Shown here one piece after another: positions 32,540-42,623 of a stretch of 64,000 nt of DNA (its first letter is position 1; each line of letters begins with the position of its first letter). Both the position numbers and the translations under genes were made by a program. The stretch covers positions 1 to 64,000 of the forward strand of contig NZ_FRCH01000004.1 in NCBI RefSeq assembly GCF_900142825.1. Direction: 5' to 3'. A model generated the notes under the pieces. The model was given only the letters and a program-made list of their open reading frames with translations, made no database searches and was not told the origin of the DNA. This stretch comes from Rhodanobacter sp. OK091. Lineage in GTDB: Bacteria > Pseudomonadota > Gammaproteobacteria > Xanthomonadales > Rhodanobacteraceae.

Positions 32540-33140
32540 GCCGGGCACGGTCCCGGCTCCGGCTCCGGCAGCGTCATCCGCGTCGGCGTTGATTGCCGCG
32601 CTGGGCCAGCCGGCGCCGGCGCATACGGCGTTCGCCGAGGCGCGCTTCCTGCAGGTGCTGGAGCGGCCGCTGGTGGTGTCCGGCGAGTTGTCATGGCTGG
32701 GGGGCGATCAGCTGCAGCGGCGTGTCGATCATCCGCAACAGGAAACCGCCACCATCGCCCATGGCGAAGTGACCCAGCAGCGCGCCGGCAAAAGCCCGCA
32801 CCATTTTTCGCTGAAGCGCGCGCCGCAGTTGCAGGTATTGCTGGACAGTTTCGTGGCATTGCTGAGCGGTGACGCCGGCCGATTGCAGCAGGCGTTCGAG
32901 ATCAGGCAAGCCGGTGACGCGGCCGGCGCATGGACGCTGACCCTGGTACCGCGCGACGCGAAAGTGGTGAAGACCGTCGCCAGCATCACCATCGACGGCT
33001 ACGCCAGGGAATCGCGCTGCATGCACATGCAGGAAGCCGACGGCGATCTGGCGATCGACCTGCTCGGCGCGCTGGCCACGAAGATGCCGGCGCAACCCAC
33101 CCGCGAGGCGCTGCAGGCGCTGTGCCAGGGTACGCCCTGA
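32463..33140 (+). CDS. LolA-related periplasmic carrier
   Basis: About 225 residues. A signal peptide (KSRLPLLLSLLLPLWASASA) is followed by a LolA-like half-barrel (FAEARFLQVLERPLVVSGELSW). Pigment clusters usually carry such a protein, presumed to ferry the lipid-linked polyene across the periplasm to the outer membrane. The start at 32463 is chosen because the signal peptide begins there; 32433 is possible. Confidence 0.78.
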   Translation: MISGKSRLPLLLSLLLPLWASASASEPGTVPAPAPAASSASALIAALGQPAPAHTAFAEARFLQVLERPLVVSGELSWLGGDQLQRRVDHPQQETATIAHGEVTQQRAGKSPHHFSLKRAPQLQVLLDSFVALLSGDAGRLQQAFEIRQAGDAAGAWTLTLVPRDAKVVKTVASITIDGYARESRCMHMQEADGDLAIDLLGALATKMPAQPTREALQALCQGTP

Positions 33141-33142
33141 GC

Positions 33143-35491
33143 ATGCGCCTGGGCGCCCGCGCGACGCTGCTGATCGCCTGGCTGCTGGCACTGGCCGGGC
33201 TTGGCTGGACGGTCAGCCAGCGCCTGAAGATCAGCACCGACCTGCGCAGCTTCATGCCGGCACCGACCACGCCGGATCAACGCCTGCTGATGGAGCAGGT
33301 GGGTGAGGGGCCGGGGTCGCGATTGCTGCTGCTGTCGATTGGCCGCGGCACGGGGCCATCCGTGGCCGGTGTCGGTCCATCGGACGAACAACTGGCTGCG
33401 CTCAGTCAGGGACTCGTCGCGGCGCTGAAGAAGGACCCGCGCTACAGCCAGACACTCAACGGCAGCTTCGACCTCGGCGCGCTGGACGCCGGCCTGCTGC
33501 CGTACCGCTACCTGCTGTCGCCGACGCTGGACATGCAGCCGCTGGACGAGGCGTATCTGGCCGACCAACTGCAGCAGCGGCTGGATGATTTGTCCTCGCC
33601 TGCTGCCAGCCTGCTGAAAGGCCTGCTGCCGCGCGATCCCACGCTGGAAATGCTGAAGCTGGCCGAGTTGTGGACGCCGGCAAAGTCGCCCGAGCTGCGC
33701 GAGGGCGTATGGTTCTCGCCGCAGAACGAGGCCTTGTTGCTGGTGCAGACGGTCGCCGCCGGTTTCGATCCGGGCGCGCAGCAGCAGGCGATCGACGGCA
33801 TACAGCGCGCATTCCACGCGTTGCCCGGCAGCGCCGGTGCAAAGCTCGAACTGAGCGGGCCAGGCTATTTCAGTGTGGTGGTCGGTGCGCAGACGCGGCA
33901 TCAGGCCGACTGGATCGGGCGCATCTCCACGGTGGGATTCATCGCGTTGCTGCTGCTGGCGTATCGCAGCTTCAGTTCGCTGCTGCTGTCGGCGCTGCCG
34001 ATCGCCAGCGCCGCCCTGGCCGGCATCGCGGCGCTGACCGTGGCGTTTTCCGAAGTGCACGGAATCACCTTGGCGTTCGGCTTCACCTTGCTCGGCGTGG
34101 CGCAGGAGTACCCGATCCGCGTGCTCAGCCATCGCCGCGCAGGCGAGGATGCAGTGCAGAGCGTACGCGCGCTGTGGCCGTTGCTGCTGACCGCTATCGC
34201 CTCGGCCTGCATCGCCTATCTGGCGTTCTATGCGTCGGGCGTGAATGGTTTGAAGCAGCTGGCGGTGTTCACCATCGTCGGCCTGCTGGTCGCCGGCTTC
34301 AGCACGCGTTATCTGCTGCCGCATCTGCTGCCGCGACGCGTCCGCGACGTGGCCGACATGCGCTGGCTGGCGAGGGCGCGCGTCTTTGTCGACCGCCTGC
34401 CGCGGCCGCGCTGGATTCCCTTGCTGGTGGCGGCGGCGATCGTGCTGATGCTGGCCGTCGCGCCGCGGCCATTCTGGCAGAACAACCTCGCCGCGTTGAC
34501 GCCGTTGCCGCAAGACCTGCTGCAGCACGATGCGCGCCTGCGCGAAGCACTCGGCGCGCCGGATGTGCGCTATCTGCTGGTGCTGCAGGCGCCCACCGAA
34601 GAAGGCGTGCTGGCGTTGTCGGAAAAGCTGCAGCCGCTAGTCGATACGCTGGTGGCGAAACATGCGGTCGATGCGCTGGAGCTGCCGTCGCGTTACCTGC
34701 CGACGGTGGCGCGGCAGCGCGCGCGTCAACAGCGGCTGCCGGATCCGGCCACCTTGCAGAAGACATTGAACGAAGCCTTGCAAGGCCTGCCGTTCCGTCC
34801 CGATCTGTTCCAGCCGTTCCTCGACGATGTGCGGGCGGCGCGCGCGCTGCCGCCGCTGACGCCCGAGCGGTACGCACAGACTCCGCTGGGCCAGCGACTC
34901 GCCGCGATGCTGGTGCAGCGCGACGGGCATTGGCTCGGCCTGGGTACGGTCAGCGGCGTGCACGACGTGGCCGCGCTGCAAGCGTTGGGCGAGAACAGCA
35001 ACGGCACGGTGCGCCTGCTCGACCTGAAGGCAGCTTCCGAATCGCTGGTGGCCGACTACCGCACGCGCATCCTGCAGGCGTTGCTGATCGCCGCGGTCCT
35101 ATTGGTGCTCACCATCACGTTCGCGCTGCGCAGCCTGCGCCGCGCCTGGCATGTGCTGGCGCCGATGACTCTGGCGACGTTCCTGGTGCTAGCGGCGGAG
35201 CGCGTGGCCGGCGTCGAGATCTCGCTGTTCCACCTGGTTGCGCTGATCCTGGCCGGCGGACTGGGCCTGCATTACGCCTTGTTCTTCGAGCGCGACACTG
35301 GCGATCCCGCCGAGCAGCGGCGCACCTTGCACGCGACCATCGTGTGCGTGTTGTCGGCGCTGCTGGTGTTCGGCATGCTGGCCTGGGCCACGATTCCAGT
35401 GCTGCGCGCGATCGGGCTCACGGTAAGCCTCGGTGTGGCGTTCCATTTCTGTCTGTCGATCCTGATGGCCCCGCATGCTTCCGAAGACTGA
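33143..35491 (+). CDS. MMPL/RND-family exporter of the pigment cluster
   Basis: A 782-residue polytopic transporter with two repeats of one membrane helix, a large periplasmic domain and five helices, as in MMPL proteins. It starts two bases after the LolA-like gene. Its place between the LolA-like protein and the dehydratase matches the exporter of xanthomonadin/aryl polyene clusters, which moves the finished lipid from the inner membrane. Its end overlaps the next gene by 17 bases. Confidence 0.87.
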   Translation: MRLGARATLLIAWLLALAGLGWTVSQRLKISTDLRSFMPAPTTPDQRLLMEQVGEGPGSRLLLLSIGRGTGPSVAGVGPSDEQLAALSQGLVAALKKDPRYSQTLNGSFDLGALDAGLLPYRYLLSPTLDMQPLDEAYLADQLQQRLDDLSSPAASLLKGLLPRDPTLEMLKLAELWTPAKSPELREGVWFSPQNEALLLVQTVAAGFDPGAQQQAIDGIQRAFHALPGSAGAKLELSGPGYFSVVVGAQTRHQADWIGRISTVGFIALLLLAYRSFSSLLLSALPIASAALAGIAALTVAFSEVHGITLAFGFTLLGVAQEYPIRVLSHRRAGEDAVQSVRALWPLLLTAIASACIAYLAFYASGVNGLKQLAVFTIVGLLVAGFSTRYLLPHLLPRRVRDVADMRWLARARVFVDRLPRPRWIPLLVAAAIVLMLAVAPRPFWQNNLAALTPLPQDLLQHDARLREALGAPDVRYLLVLQAPTEEGVLALSEKLQPLVDTLVAKHAVDALELPSRYLPTVARQRARQQRLPDPATLQKTLNEALQGLPFRPDLFQPFLDDVRAARALPPLTPERYAQTPLGQRLAAMLVQRDGHWLGLGTVSGVHDVAALQALGENSNGTVRLLDLKAASESLVADYRTRILQALLIAAVLLVLTITFALRSLRRAWHVLAPMTLATFLVLAAERVAGVEISLFHLVALILAGGLGLHYALFFERDTGDPAEQRRTLHATIVCVLSALLVFGMLAWATIPVLRAIGLTVSLGVAFHFCLSILMAPHASED

Positions 35492-35909
35492 CTGGGCCTC
35501 ACTGATTCCGCACACCGGCACGATGTGCCTGCTGGATGCCGTGCAGGCGTGGGACGCGAACACGATCCACGCGATCAGCGCAGGCCATCTGCGTATCGAC
35601 CATCCGCTGCGTGGCACGCAAGGCCTGCACGCAGTGCATCTTGCCGAGTACGGCGCGCAGGCGATGGCGGTGCACGGTGCCTTGCTGGCGCGCGCGCGCG
35701 GCATCGAGGGAGTGCGCCCCGGCCGGCTGGTCAGCTTGCGCGACGTGCGGTTGTTCGAGGAATACATCGATCGGCTGGACGGCCATCTGGATGTCCATGC
35801 CGAATGCCTGTACGCCGATGACGGCGGCGCGCAGTATGCGTTCCATATCGAGCATCGCGGCCGGCTGCTTGCCAGCGGCCGTGCGGCCGTCATCCATCCC
35901 GCCACTTGA
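35475..35909 (+). CDS. ApeP-like hotdog dehydratase
   Basis: A 144-residue hotdog protein with the family N-terminus LIPHTGTMCLLDAV and the inner helix HAVHLAEYGAQAMAVHGAL. It differs from the FabZ-like enzyme upstream, so the cluster has two dehydratases. They may work as a pair or on different chain lengths (inference). Confidence 0.78.
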   Translation: MLPKTDWASLIPHTGTMCLLDAVQAWDANTIHAISAGHLRIDHPLRGTQGLHAVHLAEYGAQAMAVHGALLARARGIEGVRPGRLVSLRDVRLFEEYIDRLDGHLDVHAECLYADDGGAQYAFHIEHRGRLLASGRAAVIHPAT

Positions 35910-35928
35910 GCACCAAGCGAGTCCGGCC

Positions 35929-36666
35929 ATGTCCGAAATCATGAGTTCACGTCGCGCACTCGTCACCGGCGGCAGCGGCGAGCTTGGCGGCGCCATCTGC
36001 CACGCGCTTGCCGTCGCCGGCTGGCACGTGATCGTGCATGGCCACCAGAGCCTGAGCCGGGCCGAGGAAACAGCGGCGGCGATCCGCGCGGCCGGCGGCA
36101 GCGCGCAGGCGATCGCGTTCGATGTCACCGACGCCGAAGTGGTGCGCGCCGCGCTGGATGTGTTGCTGTCCGAAGGGGCGATCCATGCGGTGATCAACAA
36201 CGCCGGTGTGCACGACGATGCGCCGATGGCCGGCATGAGCGACGAGCAATGGCATCGGGTGATCGACGTCTCGCTGCATGGCTTTTTCCACGTCACCCAG
36301 CCGCTGCTGTTGCCGATGGCGCGCGCGCGCTTCGGCCGCATCGTTTCGCTCAGTTCGGTGGCGGCGCAGCTGGGCAATCGCGGACAGACCAATTACGCGG
36401 CGGCGAAAGCGGCGCTGCATGGTGCGAGCAAGTCGCTGGCGCGCGAGATGGCCTCGCGCGGAATCACCGTCAACGTGGTCGCGCCCGGCGTGATCGAAGG
36501 GCGCATGGCCGACGCAGCGTTTCCGCCCGAACGCATCCGCGAGGTGGTTCCCGCGCAGCGTGCCGGCAAACCGGAGGAAGTCGCCGCGCTGGTCGCCTTC
36601 CTGTGTTCTGACGCGGCCGGCTACATCAACGGCCAGGTGATCGGCGTCAACGGCGGCATGGGTTGA
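35929..36666 (+). CDS. FabG-like 3-oxoacyl-ACP reductase
   Basis: A 245-residue short-chain dehydrogenase with the nucleotide motif TGGSGELG, NNAG, the catalytic Ser in VSLSSVAAQ and the YxxxK pair (NYAAAK). It reduces the ketoacyl intermediate in each elongation round. It is the last gene of the plus-strand pigment operon and converges with the antiporter gene, nine bases apart. The Met at 35941 is an alternative start. Confidence 0.9.
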   Translation: MSEIMSSRRALVTGGSGELGGAICHALAVAGWHVIVHGHQSLSRAEETAAAIRAAGGSAQAIAFDVTDAEVVRAALDVLLSEGAIHAVINNAGVHDDAPMAGMSDEQWHRVIDVSLHGFFHVTQPLLLPMARARFGRIVSLSSVAAQLGNRGQTNYAAAKAALHGASKSLAREMASRGITVNVVAPGVIEGRMADAAFPPERIREVVPAQRAGKPEEVAALVAFLCSDAAGYINGQVIGVNGGMG

Positions 36667-36675
36667 TCGGTCTCG

Positions 36676-37935
36676 TCAGTCCCGGTCCGGATCGCCTGAA
36701 CGCCCCATGGTGGCGACCCGGCGGTGACGGCTGAAGTACAGCAGCATCGGCGTGGTCATCAAGGTGGTGACGATGGCCATCAGCAGCAGCAAGGTGAACA
36801 TCTCGTGGCCGATCACGCCGGCATCGAGGCCGATCTTCAGCACGATCAGCTCCATCATGCCGCGCGCATTCATCAGCGAGCCGACCGCGAAACTGTCGCG
36901 CCAGCCGTGCCCGCCGAGGCGCGCGCCGAGCGCGCCGCCGACCACCTTGCCGGCCACCGCGACGGCGAGGATCAGTGCAAATGCGCCCAGCGCTTCGCGC
37001 TGGAACGCGTCGACGCTGGTACTGAGACCGGTCAGCGCGAAGAACACCGGCATCAACGCGATCACCGCGACATGTTCCAGCCGCTCGATCAGCCCGGCCA
37101 GCAGCGCATCGTCGCGCGGCAGGCACAGGCCGAACACGAACGCGCCGAACACCGCGTGCAGATGGAGCCATTCAGTCATCGCGGCACAGCCCAGCGCGCC
37201 GATCAGCAGCACGGCGAGCACGCCGCCGGTCGGCCCACCATCCGCCGCGTGCCGCGCCAGCCAGCGCCGCAACAGCGGCCGCAGCGCGCCGAAGCACAGT
37301 GCCAACATGACGCCGACGCCCAGCACACTGCGCCAGAACGGTGCCCAGTCGCCGTGCGCGGAGATCAGCGCGACGGTGAGTGCGAGCAGGATCCACGCCA
37401 GCACGTCGGCCATCGCGGCGGCAGTGAGCGCGAGCTGGCCGACTGGTGTATGCGTGACATGGCGATCCTTGAGGATGCGTGCCAGCACCGGCATCGCGGT
37501 GATCGCCAGCGACGCCGCCATGAACAGCGCGAACGGCCAGTACCCGATGCCGGCGGGCGCGTAGCGCGCATACAGCATCGGCGCGATCAGCACGGCCAGG
37601 CCGACCGGCAGCAGTACCGCGAATCCGCCGACCGCTCCGGCCGCACGCAAGGTCTGTCGCACGCCGCCGGGCAGGCGCAGTTCGGCGCCGACGATGAACA
37701 TGAAAAGCACCAGGCCGATCTGGCTCAGTCCATCCAGCACCGGCAGGCTGGCGGGCGCGAACAGCCAGCCCTGCCATGCCGGCGCCAGCGCGCCGAATAC
37801 CAGCGGACCGAGCATGAGGCCGGCGATCATCTCGCCGATCACCGGCGGCTGGCCGACCCAGCGCAGCAGCCAGGCCAGCCCTCGTGCCGTGAGCAGGATC
37901 ACCACCAACTGCACCAGCAGCAGCGCGTGGCCCAT
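36676..37935 (-). CDS. Kef/NhaP-type cation:proton antiporter (CPA2)
   Basis: A 419-residue antiporter with about twelve membrane helices. Family marks include the PPVIGEMIAGLMLGP segment and the second core GSLMNARGMMELIVLKIGL. There is no C-terminal TrkA-N domain, so it is not a full Kef channel. It sits inside the pigment cluster, four bases after the glycosyltransferase gene, and is presumably co-transcribed with it. The start at 37935 is chosen because the first helix begins there. Confidence 0.85.
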   Translation of the reverse strand: MGHALLLVQLVVILLTARGLAWLLRWVGQPPVIGEMIAGLMLGPLVFGALAPAWQGWLFAPASLPVLDGLSQIGLVLFMFIVGAELRLPGGVRQTLRAAGAVGGFAVLLPVGLAVLIAPMLYARYAPAGIGYWPFALFMAASLAITAMPVLARILKDRHVTHTPVGQLALTAAAMADVLAWILLALTVALISAHGDWAPFWRSVLGVGVMLALCFGALRPLLRRWLARHAADGGPTGGVLAVLLIGALGCAAMTEWLHLHAVFGAFVFGLCLPRDDALLAGLIERLEHVAVIALMPVFFALTGLSTSVDAFQREALGAFALILAVAVAGKVVGGALGARLGGHGWRDSFAVGSLMNARGMMELIVLKIGLDAGVIGHEMFTLLLLMAIVTTLMTTPMLLYFSRHRRVATMGRSGDPDRD

Positions 37936-37939
37936 GGCG

Positions 37940-38695
37940 TCAGTCCACCGCGGGGTTGACGATGATCGGCGCGCCGAGCGACCGTCGATGGCTGGCCAGG
38001 ACGTTGCCGTAGTGAAAGACCCGGCCGATCGTGTAGAGGGTGATACGGGTGACATCGCCGACCGGATTGAAATGGCTGAGCCGGAAGTCGCCCTGGTAGC
38101 GCGAGGCGATCGGCACCGAAACGACGCCGAGCTTTTTCTCGCGTGAGGCGGCGATCAGGATCGCCGCCTCGAACACGAAGTTCTCCGCCGGCAAGTCGAC
38201 CAGATCCAGCGCCGCACGCGGATACCAGCGCTGGCCGCTCTGGGTATCGGCGACCGGTTGCGCGCAGGCCCATGAGATGCCCCAGTCGGCAACTACATTG
38301 GCGCGGCGGCGGCTTTTCGGCTGCTGTTCGCGATCGAGCAGGCGTGCACCGATCACGATGTGCCCGGGATACTGCGCGGCGGCCGCCACGATGCGCGGGA
38401 TGTCGCTGGCCAGATGCTGGCCGTCGCCATCCATTGTCAGCACCGCCTCGTAGCCCTGCCGCAGCGCTTCGCGAAAGCCGTGGCGCAGTGCGTCGCCTTT
38501 GCCGTGTCGCTCGCTATGCCGCAACAGGGTCACCGGCAACGCGGCGACGATGTCCGGCGTGCGGTCGTCGGAGCCGTCGTCGATCACGATCACTGGTACG
38601 CCGAGCGCCAGTACGGACTCGACCACCGACTGGATCGCGGCTTCCTCGTTGAGGCAGGGGATCAGCACGCACCAGCGTGGGACAACGGTGTTCAA
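37940..38695 (-). CDS. Family 2 glycosyltransferase
   Basis: A 251-residue GT-A fold enzyme: nucleotide-sugar pocket CVLIPCLNEE, IDDGSDD, and the metal-binding DGDGQH motif. There are no clear membrane helices. It probably adds a sugar to the pigment or its carrier (inference). The start is TTG at 38695: GGAG lies upstream, and the codon overlaps the previous stop as TTGA, the same coupling seen for the other genes of this operon. Confidence 0.82.
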   Translation of the reverse strand: MNTVVPRWCVLIPCLNEEAAIQSVVESVLALGVPVIVIDDGSDDRTPDIVAALPVTLLRHSERHGKGDALRHGFREALRQGYEAVLTMDGDGQHLASDIPRIVAAAAQYPGHIVIGARLLDREQQPKSRRRANVVADWGISWACAQPVADTQSGQRWYPRAALDLVDLPAENFVFEAAILIAASREKKLGVVSVPIASRYQGDFRLSHFNPVGDVTRITLYTIGRVFHYGNVLASHRRSLGAPIIVNPAVD

Positions 38696-39483
38696 GCGAC
38701 TTTCTCCATGTCGATCTGCAGTCCCAGTGTAGCGGCAGCCGCCAGTTGGCAACGTCTCCGTACGCCGGCCAGCATGGCCATCAGCGGCAGACTGGCCGCC
38801 GACGGGTTGCCGCCGCGCCAGCCGGCCAGCGGCTCTTCCAGTGGACTGTCGGGGCACGCCGGAGTCAGTTGCAGATCGAGCCGGGCCAGTGTCGCGCCGC
38901 TGTGTTCCGGCGCCAGTACCAGCGCACAGCCGAAAGGCTCATGGCAGCCGGTGACCTCGCCCAGCGGTCCACTGCCCGCGGTATCGATGCAGACCAGCAA
39001 CACGGCGCGCTGTTCCGCGAGCACTTGGCTGGCGGCCTCGAGCAGGCCGGCACCGAAACTGGCGTGCTGCGCGGCTACCGCCGTGGAAGGCGCATGGCAA
39101 CCGGTGGCGATCGTCCAGTAACCGACCGGCGCGTTGTGCACCGAATTGTGGAAACGGATCGGCGACAGCTCGGCCGGTGCCTGCGCCAGCGTGGCGCACA
39201 TGTAATCGGTGATCGGCTGGTCGCCATGCGAGGAGGCGAATACGCAGGCCAGCGTGGCGGCGTCGCGGCCGCTCATCGCCACGGCTTGCCCAGCCACTTC
39301 AATCGCCAGCAGCACGCTTTCCGGTGCACGCCGGCGTTCGTTCGGCGGCAGCGTGGCGGCGGCAGGTCGACCCGGCGGCGGCACGGGCATGGCGCCGCCG
39401 AGCAAGCTCTGCAGTGCGCCGAAATCAGCCAGTTGCGGCGACCACAGGCCGACGCCTTCCACATAAATGCACAGTGCACTCAT
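38692..39483 (-). CDS. Ketosynthase-like chain length factor (no active-site Cys)
   Basis: A 263-residue ketosynthase-like protein (Ketoacyl-synt_2 type), shorter than a true ketosynthase. Where the catalytic enzyme has STACSSS, this reads STAVAAQ (Val136), so the nucleophile is absent. The HNSVHNAPVGYW motif is typical of the family. It probably forms a heterodimer with the adjacent ketosynthase and sets chain length. ATGA overlap joins the two genes. Confidence 0.82.
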   Translation of the reverse strand: MSALCIYVEGVGLWSPQLADFGALQSLLGGAMPVPPPGRPAAATLPPNERRRAPESVLLAIEVAGQAVAMSGRDAATLACVFASSHGDQPITDYMCATLAQAPAELSPIRFHNSVHNAPVGYWTIATGCHAPSTAVAAQHASFGAGLLEAASQVLAEQRAVLLVCIDTAGSGPLGEVTGCHEPFGCALVLAPEHSGATLARLDLQLTPACPDSPLEEPLAGWRGGNPSAASLPLMAMLAGVRRRCQLAAAATLGLQIDMEKVA

Positions 39484-40685
39484 GCAGTGAACCCCGCGCG
39501 GGCGAACGCGAGACAGGCGTTGTTGCCGCCGAAGCCGAACGAGTTGCTGAGCGCCACGTCGACGCGCTGCTGCTCGTTGCGCCAGGCAAAGGACGCGCCG
39601 CACACCGGATCGGGCGTGTCGCCGCCAAGGTTGCCGGGAATCAGGCCGTGCTCGATCGCCAGCAACGCGATGGTGGCCTCGACGATGCCGGCGGCCCCCA
39701 GCGTATGGCCGGTAAAACCTTTGGTGGAGCTGGCCCGCGTGCGAGCCGGAAAGGCGCGGCCGACCAGCGCGGCTTCCACTTCATCGTTCTTCTGGCTGGC
39801 GGTGCCGTGCAGATTGATATAGTCGACCTGGCTCGCATCGAGGCCGGCACGGGCCAGCGCATCACGCAGCGCCAGTTCGGCACCGAGCCCGTCCGGATGG
39901 GGCGTGGACATATGGTGCGCGTCACTGGCTTCGCCGTAGCCGAGCAGTTGCGGCGCACCGGGAGCGCTGTCTATCCGTTCCAGCAACGCGAAGCCGGCGG
40001 CCTCGCCGATCGAGATGCCGTCGCGCGCGGCGTCGAACGGCCGGCACGGCGTGGGCGACACCAGCTCCAGCGCGTTGAAGCCGAACAGCACGCTGTCGCA
40101 CAAGGTATCCACACCGCCGACCACCGCCGCATCGATCAGCCCGAGGCGGATCATCCGCTCGGCATTGGCGAACACCTTGGCGCTGGACGAGCAGGCGGTG
40201 GAAACAGTCAGGCACGGCCCTTCCAGCCCCAGCGCAGTCGCCACGAAGGCGGCCAGCGAATGCGGGGTGTGGATCGCCGGCCGCAGCATATCGTCGGCAA
40301 AACCGCCGTCGGCATCGAGCCGGCGGTATGCCTCTTCGGTGGCGCCGATGCTGGCGGTGGAGGTGCCCAGCAACACCGCGATGCGGGCGGCGCCGTAACG
40401 TGCGCATGCGGCCTGTACGTGTTCGAGGAAACCGTCCTGATGCAGGCCGAGCCAGGCCAACTGGTTGTTGCGGCATGCCCATACGCTGAGCGCGTTGGGC
40501 AGCACGACGTCTTCGGCGCCATCGACGCGACCGATCCAGCATGCCAGCGGCGCGCTGCTGAAGTCATTCGGCCGCAGTCCGCTGCGCGCGTCGCGCAGCG
40601 CGTCGAGATGCGCCGCGCGGCCTCGGCCGATGGCGGAAGTAGCGGTGTGTGCGGTGATCGCGAGGGGTGTCATCACATCAAGCAT
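39480..40685 (-). CDS. Beta-ketoacyl-ACP synthase of the aryl polyene cluster
   Basis: A 401-residue FabB/FabF-type condensing enzyme with the full Cys-His-His triad: Cys165 (STACSSS), His293 (LHGTAS) and His327 (TGHTLGAAG). It extends the aryl starter with malonyl-ACP. It is the first gene of the minus-strand pigment operon. The first Met (40685) is used; Met5 (40673) is possible. Confidence 0.92.
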   Translation of the reverse strand: MLDVMTPLAITAHTATSAIGRGRAAHLDALRDARSGLRPNDFSSAPLACWIGRVDGAEDVVLPNALSVWACRNNQLAWLGLHQDGFLEHVQAACARYGAARIAVLLGTSTASIGATEEAYRRLDADGGFADDMLRPAIHTPHSLAAFVATALGLEGPCLTVSTACSSSAKVFANAERMIRLGLIDAAVVGGVDTLCDSVLFGFNALELVSPTPCRPFDAARDGISIGEAAGFALLERIDSAPGAPQLLGYGEASDAHHMSTPHPDGLGAELALRDALARAGLDASQVDYINLHGTASQKNDEVEAALVGRAFPARTRASSTKGFTGHTLGAAGIVEATIALLAIEHGLIPGNLGGDTPDPVCGASFAWRNEQQRVDVALSNSFGFGGNNACLAFARAGFTA

Positions 40686-40770
40686 CGGGAAAGCCTAGCG
40701 GCCACCTGGCAGCTTGCCTAGCCTGCGATCGGGTTCCCTACAGGCGGGCAGGCATCGTGGCCAGCGCCGC

Positions 40771-41556
40771 ATGAACATGCCGCGAACATCGCGCAAGCGG
40801 GCTAAGCTGGCGTACTCTTTCGTCCCGTATTTCCCCGTGTCGTCGAACCCCGTGTCGCCGAATCCCTCTGCATCGCGAAGCTCCCTGCGTTACCTGCGCG
40901 ACCGCGATGTGCTGCATGCGGCGGTGGTGACCGTGCTGGCGGTGCTGTTGAGCGCAGGCCTGGTCTGGCTGGCGTATCTGATCCACGTCTGCCGGATTGC
41001 CGCGCGCAGTCCGCTGGTGCCGCCGCGGCGGATGATCGCGCTGGTATTCGGGCGCCGGCTCGAACGCGACGCGCCGGAACACGATTATCGGCAGCGCCTG
41101 CGCCGCGTGCTGAGCCTGGCGCAGGCGCAGCAGACCGATCATGTGCTGCTGCTCGGCGGCTTCAGCGGCGGCCGCGGCAGCGAAGCCTCTGCGGGCCACG
41201 CATGGCTGCAGCAGCATGGCCTGCCCGGTGATGTGTGGGTGGAGCTGGAGCAGGATTCGGTCGATTCCCTGGAGAACCTGCGCCATGCGCGGCGCCTGCT
41301 GCAGGCGCAGACGACCCATGGCGAACTGCCGCCGGTGGCGTTGGTGACCAGCCGCTATCACCTGGCCCGCTGCCTGATGCTGGCGCGCCGGCTCGGTTTC
41401 AGCGGATTGCCGGTGGCCGCCGAACCGGTGCTGCCCAGGCACGGGCGCTACCTCGGCCTGCTGCTGCTGGAAGCCAGCTACCTGATGTGGACCGACCTGG
41501 GTCTGCGCTGGGCGCAGTTGATCGGCCATCGGCGCATGCATGCGCGTATCAGTTGA
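40771..41556 (+). CDS. YdcF/ElyC-like DUF218 protein
   Basis: About 261 residues: a variable N-terminus, one membrane helix (about 51-75) and a DUF218 domain (MIALVFGRRL, LLLGGFSGG, DSLENLRHARRLLQ, LVTSRYHLARCLMLARRLGF). DUF218 proteins such as ElyC act in envelope lipid-carrier and peptidoglycan homeostasis. It is divergent from the ketosynthase gene at the right edge of the pigment cluster; a link to pigment carrier-lipid use is possible. The start is uncertain. Confidence 0.75.
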   Translation: MNMPRTSRKRAKLAYSFVPYFPVSSNPVSPNPSASRSSLRYLRDRDVLHAAVVTVLAVLLSAGLVWLAYLIHVCRIAARSPLVPPRRMIALVFGRRLERDAPEHDYRQRLRRVLSLAQAQQTDHVLLLGGFSGGRGSEASAGHAWLQQHGLPGDVWVELEQDSVDSLENLRHARRLLQAQTTHGELPPVALVTSRYHLARCLMLARRLGFSGLPVAAEPVLPRHGRYLGLLLLEASYLMWTDLGLRWAQLIGHRRMHARIS

Positions 41557-41614
41557 GCCGGCCCGGATCGGCGTGACGCTGCGCCGCAGCCGTTCGTGCT
41601 TACGCACTTGCTAA

Positions 41615-42611
<997 letters not shown>

Positions 42612-42623
42612 GGGACATTCGTC

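Noticed and set aside
36676..37935. The antiporter as a Kef K+ efflux channel with a ligand-binding domain
   Set aside because: The frame ends right after the membrane part; there is no TrkA-N domain.
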